From positions 1 through 64,000 of the forward strand of contig NZ_JAGYPM010000005.1 of NCBI RefSeq assembly GCF_018343665.1: 64,000 bases of DNA. The letters run 5' to 3'. The position numbers and the translations under genes were made by a program. The notes below the pieces were generated by a model. That model made no database searches and was not told the DNA's origin. It worked only from the letters and a program-made list of their open reading frames with translations. The DNA is from Cytobacillus citreus (GTDB lineage: Bacteria; Bacillota; Bacilli; Bacillales; Cytobacillaceae). Positions 63,723 through 64,000 of the stretch are shown here, piece after piece; the stretch's first letter is position 1; each line of letters opens with the position of its first letter.

Positions 63723-63964
63723 TTAAAGACTCCTTACTGAATCCGACCTTTCCTTCTATTGTAGATGATAATTCCACATAATGGGCTATTTTTTTTTAAG
63801 AGCCCCTACTGCTTGTCGGACTTGCACAGGATGTACTGATATAGTCGATTTAGTATATTGTGTTATATTTTCAATCTACGAGCTTTCTTGTCCATATTTA
63901 ACACATGACGTACAATACTTGAAAATGATATACTTCACTTAGCATATTAAAGGAGAACATAATT

Positions 63965-64000
63965 ATGTCTGAAATGATTCATGTAATTGAAGAATGGCTG
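63965..64000 (+). CDS. Start of a gene cut by the window edge
   Basis: ATG with AAAGGAG 9 nt upstream, encoding MSEMIHVIEEWL before the window ends. Too short to identify. The 240-bp gap before it holds an AT-rich promoter-like region and no other gene. Confidence 0.55.
   Translation, partial: MSEMIHVIEEWL

Overview
The window reads as chromosome from a low-GC Gram-positive rod of the Bacillaceae (Bacillus or a close relative). Supporting signs are B. subtilis-like gene order, GGAGG ribosome sites with many TTG/GTG starts, sigma-A promoters and T-rich terminators. The core order ddl-murF-cshA-ydbS-ydbT-rhomboid-acpS-ydcC-alr-ndoAI-ndoA-tex-sprL-tRNA cluster matches B. subtilis, except that the sigB/rsb operon expected between ndoA and tex is absent. 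I do not assign a species.

Layout. 1-3150: the start of an rRNA operon on the minus strand, with eleven tRNAs upstream of 16S under one sigma-A promoter, plus a broken tRNA-Lys fragment. 3160-12710: sprL, a frameshifted kinase, tex, the EndoA toxin-antitoxin pair, alr, ydcC, acpS and a rhomboid protease. 12740-17700: an accessory stretch rich in structured repeats (a lipoprotein between two direct copies, a soluble chemoreceptor-like protein) plus ydbST. 17870-30000: cshA, an esterase, a five-gene ABC transporter/GntR operon, a small ECF sigma module, murF and ddl. 30000-35300: miscellaneous single genes (DUF402, reductase, Nudix, VOC, GNAT), a seven-unit hairpin array and an orphan TasA/CalY-like protein.

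35480-47120 (minus strand) is one long cobamide salvage operon behind a cobalamin riboswitch: BtuF, BtuC, a BtuD-CbiZ fusion, CbiB, CobD, CobU, a CobQ without its amidotransferase domain, CobS, CobC, a second CobU-like protein, PduO-type adenosyltransferase, CblT, CblS and a second histidine phosphatase. It should import corrinoids, cut unwanted side chains back to cobyric acid, rebuild cobinamide phosphate and join it to salvaged alpha-ribazole. No corrin-ring synthesis genes are present.

48190-59820 (minus strand) is a phosphonate system: transporter PhnDCEE, C-P lyase PhnGHIJKML, regulator PhnF, and a PHP-family phosphoesterase that may replace the missing PhnP. 60049-64000 holds MgtE, a SEDS cell-wall polymerase, a TauE-type exporter and the start of a truncated gene.

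The least ordinary content is non-coding. Several families of structured intergenic repeats (called A, B, C and D here) are nested inside one another. They share a small hairpin module whose AGGAY-like loop stays nearly constant while its stem changes on both sides, and in two places that loop has been opened by a roughly 52-55 nt insert flanked by two copies of the loop.
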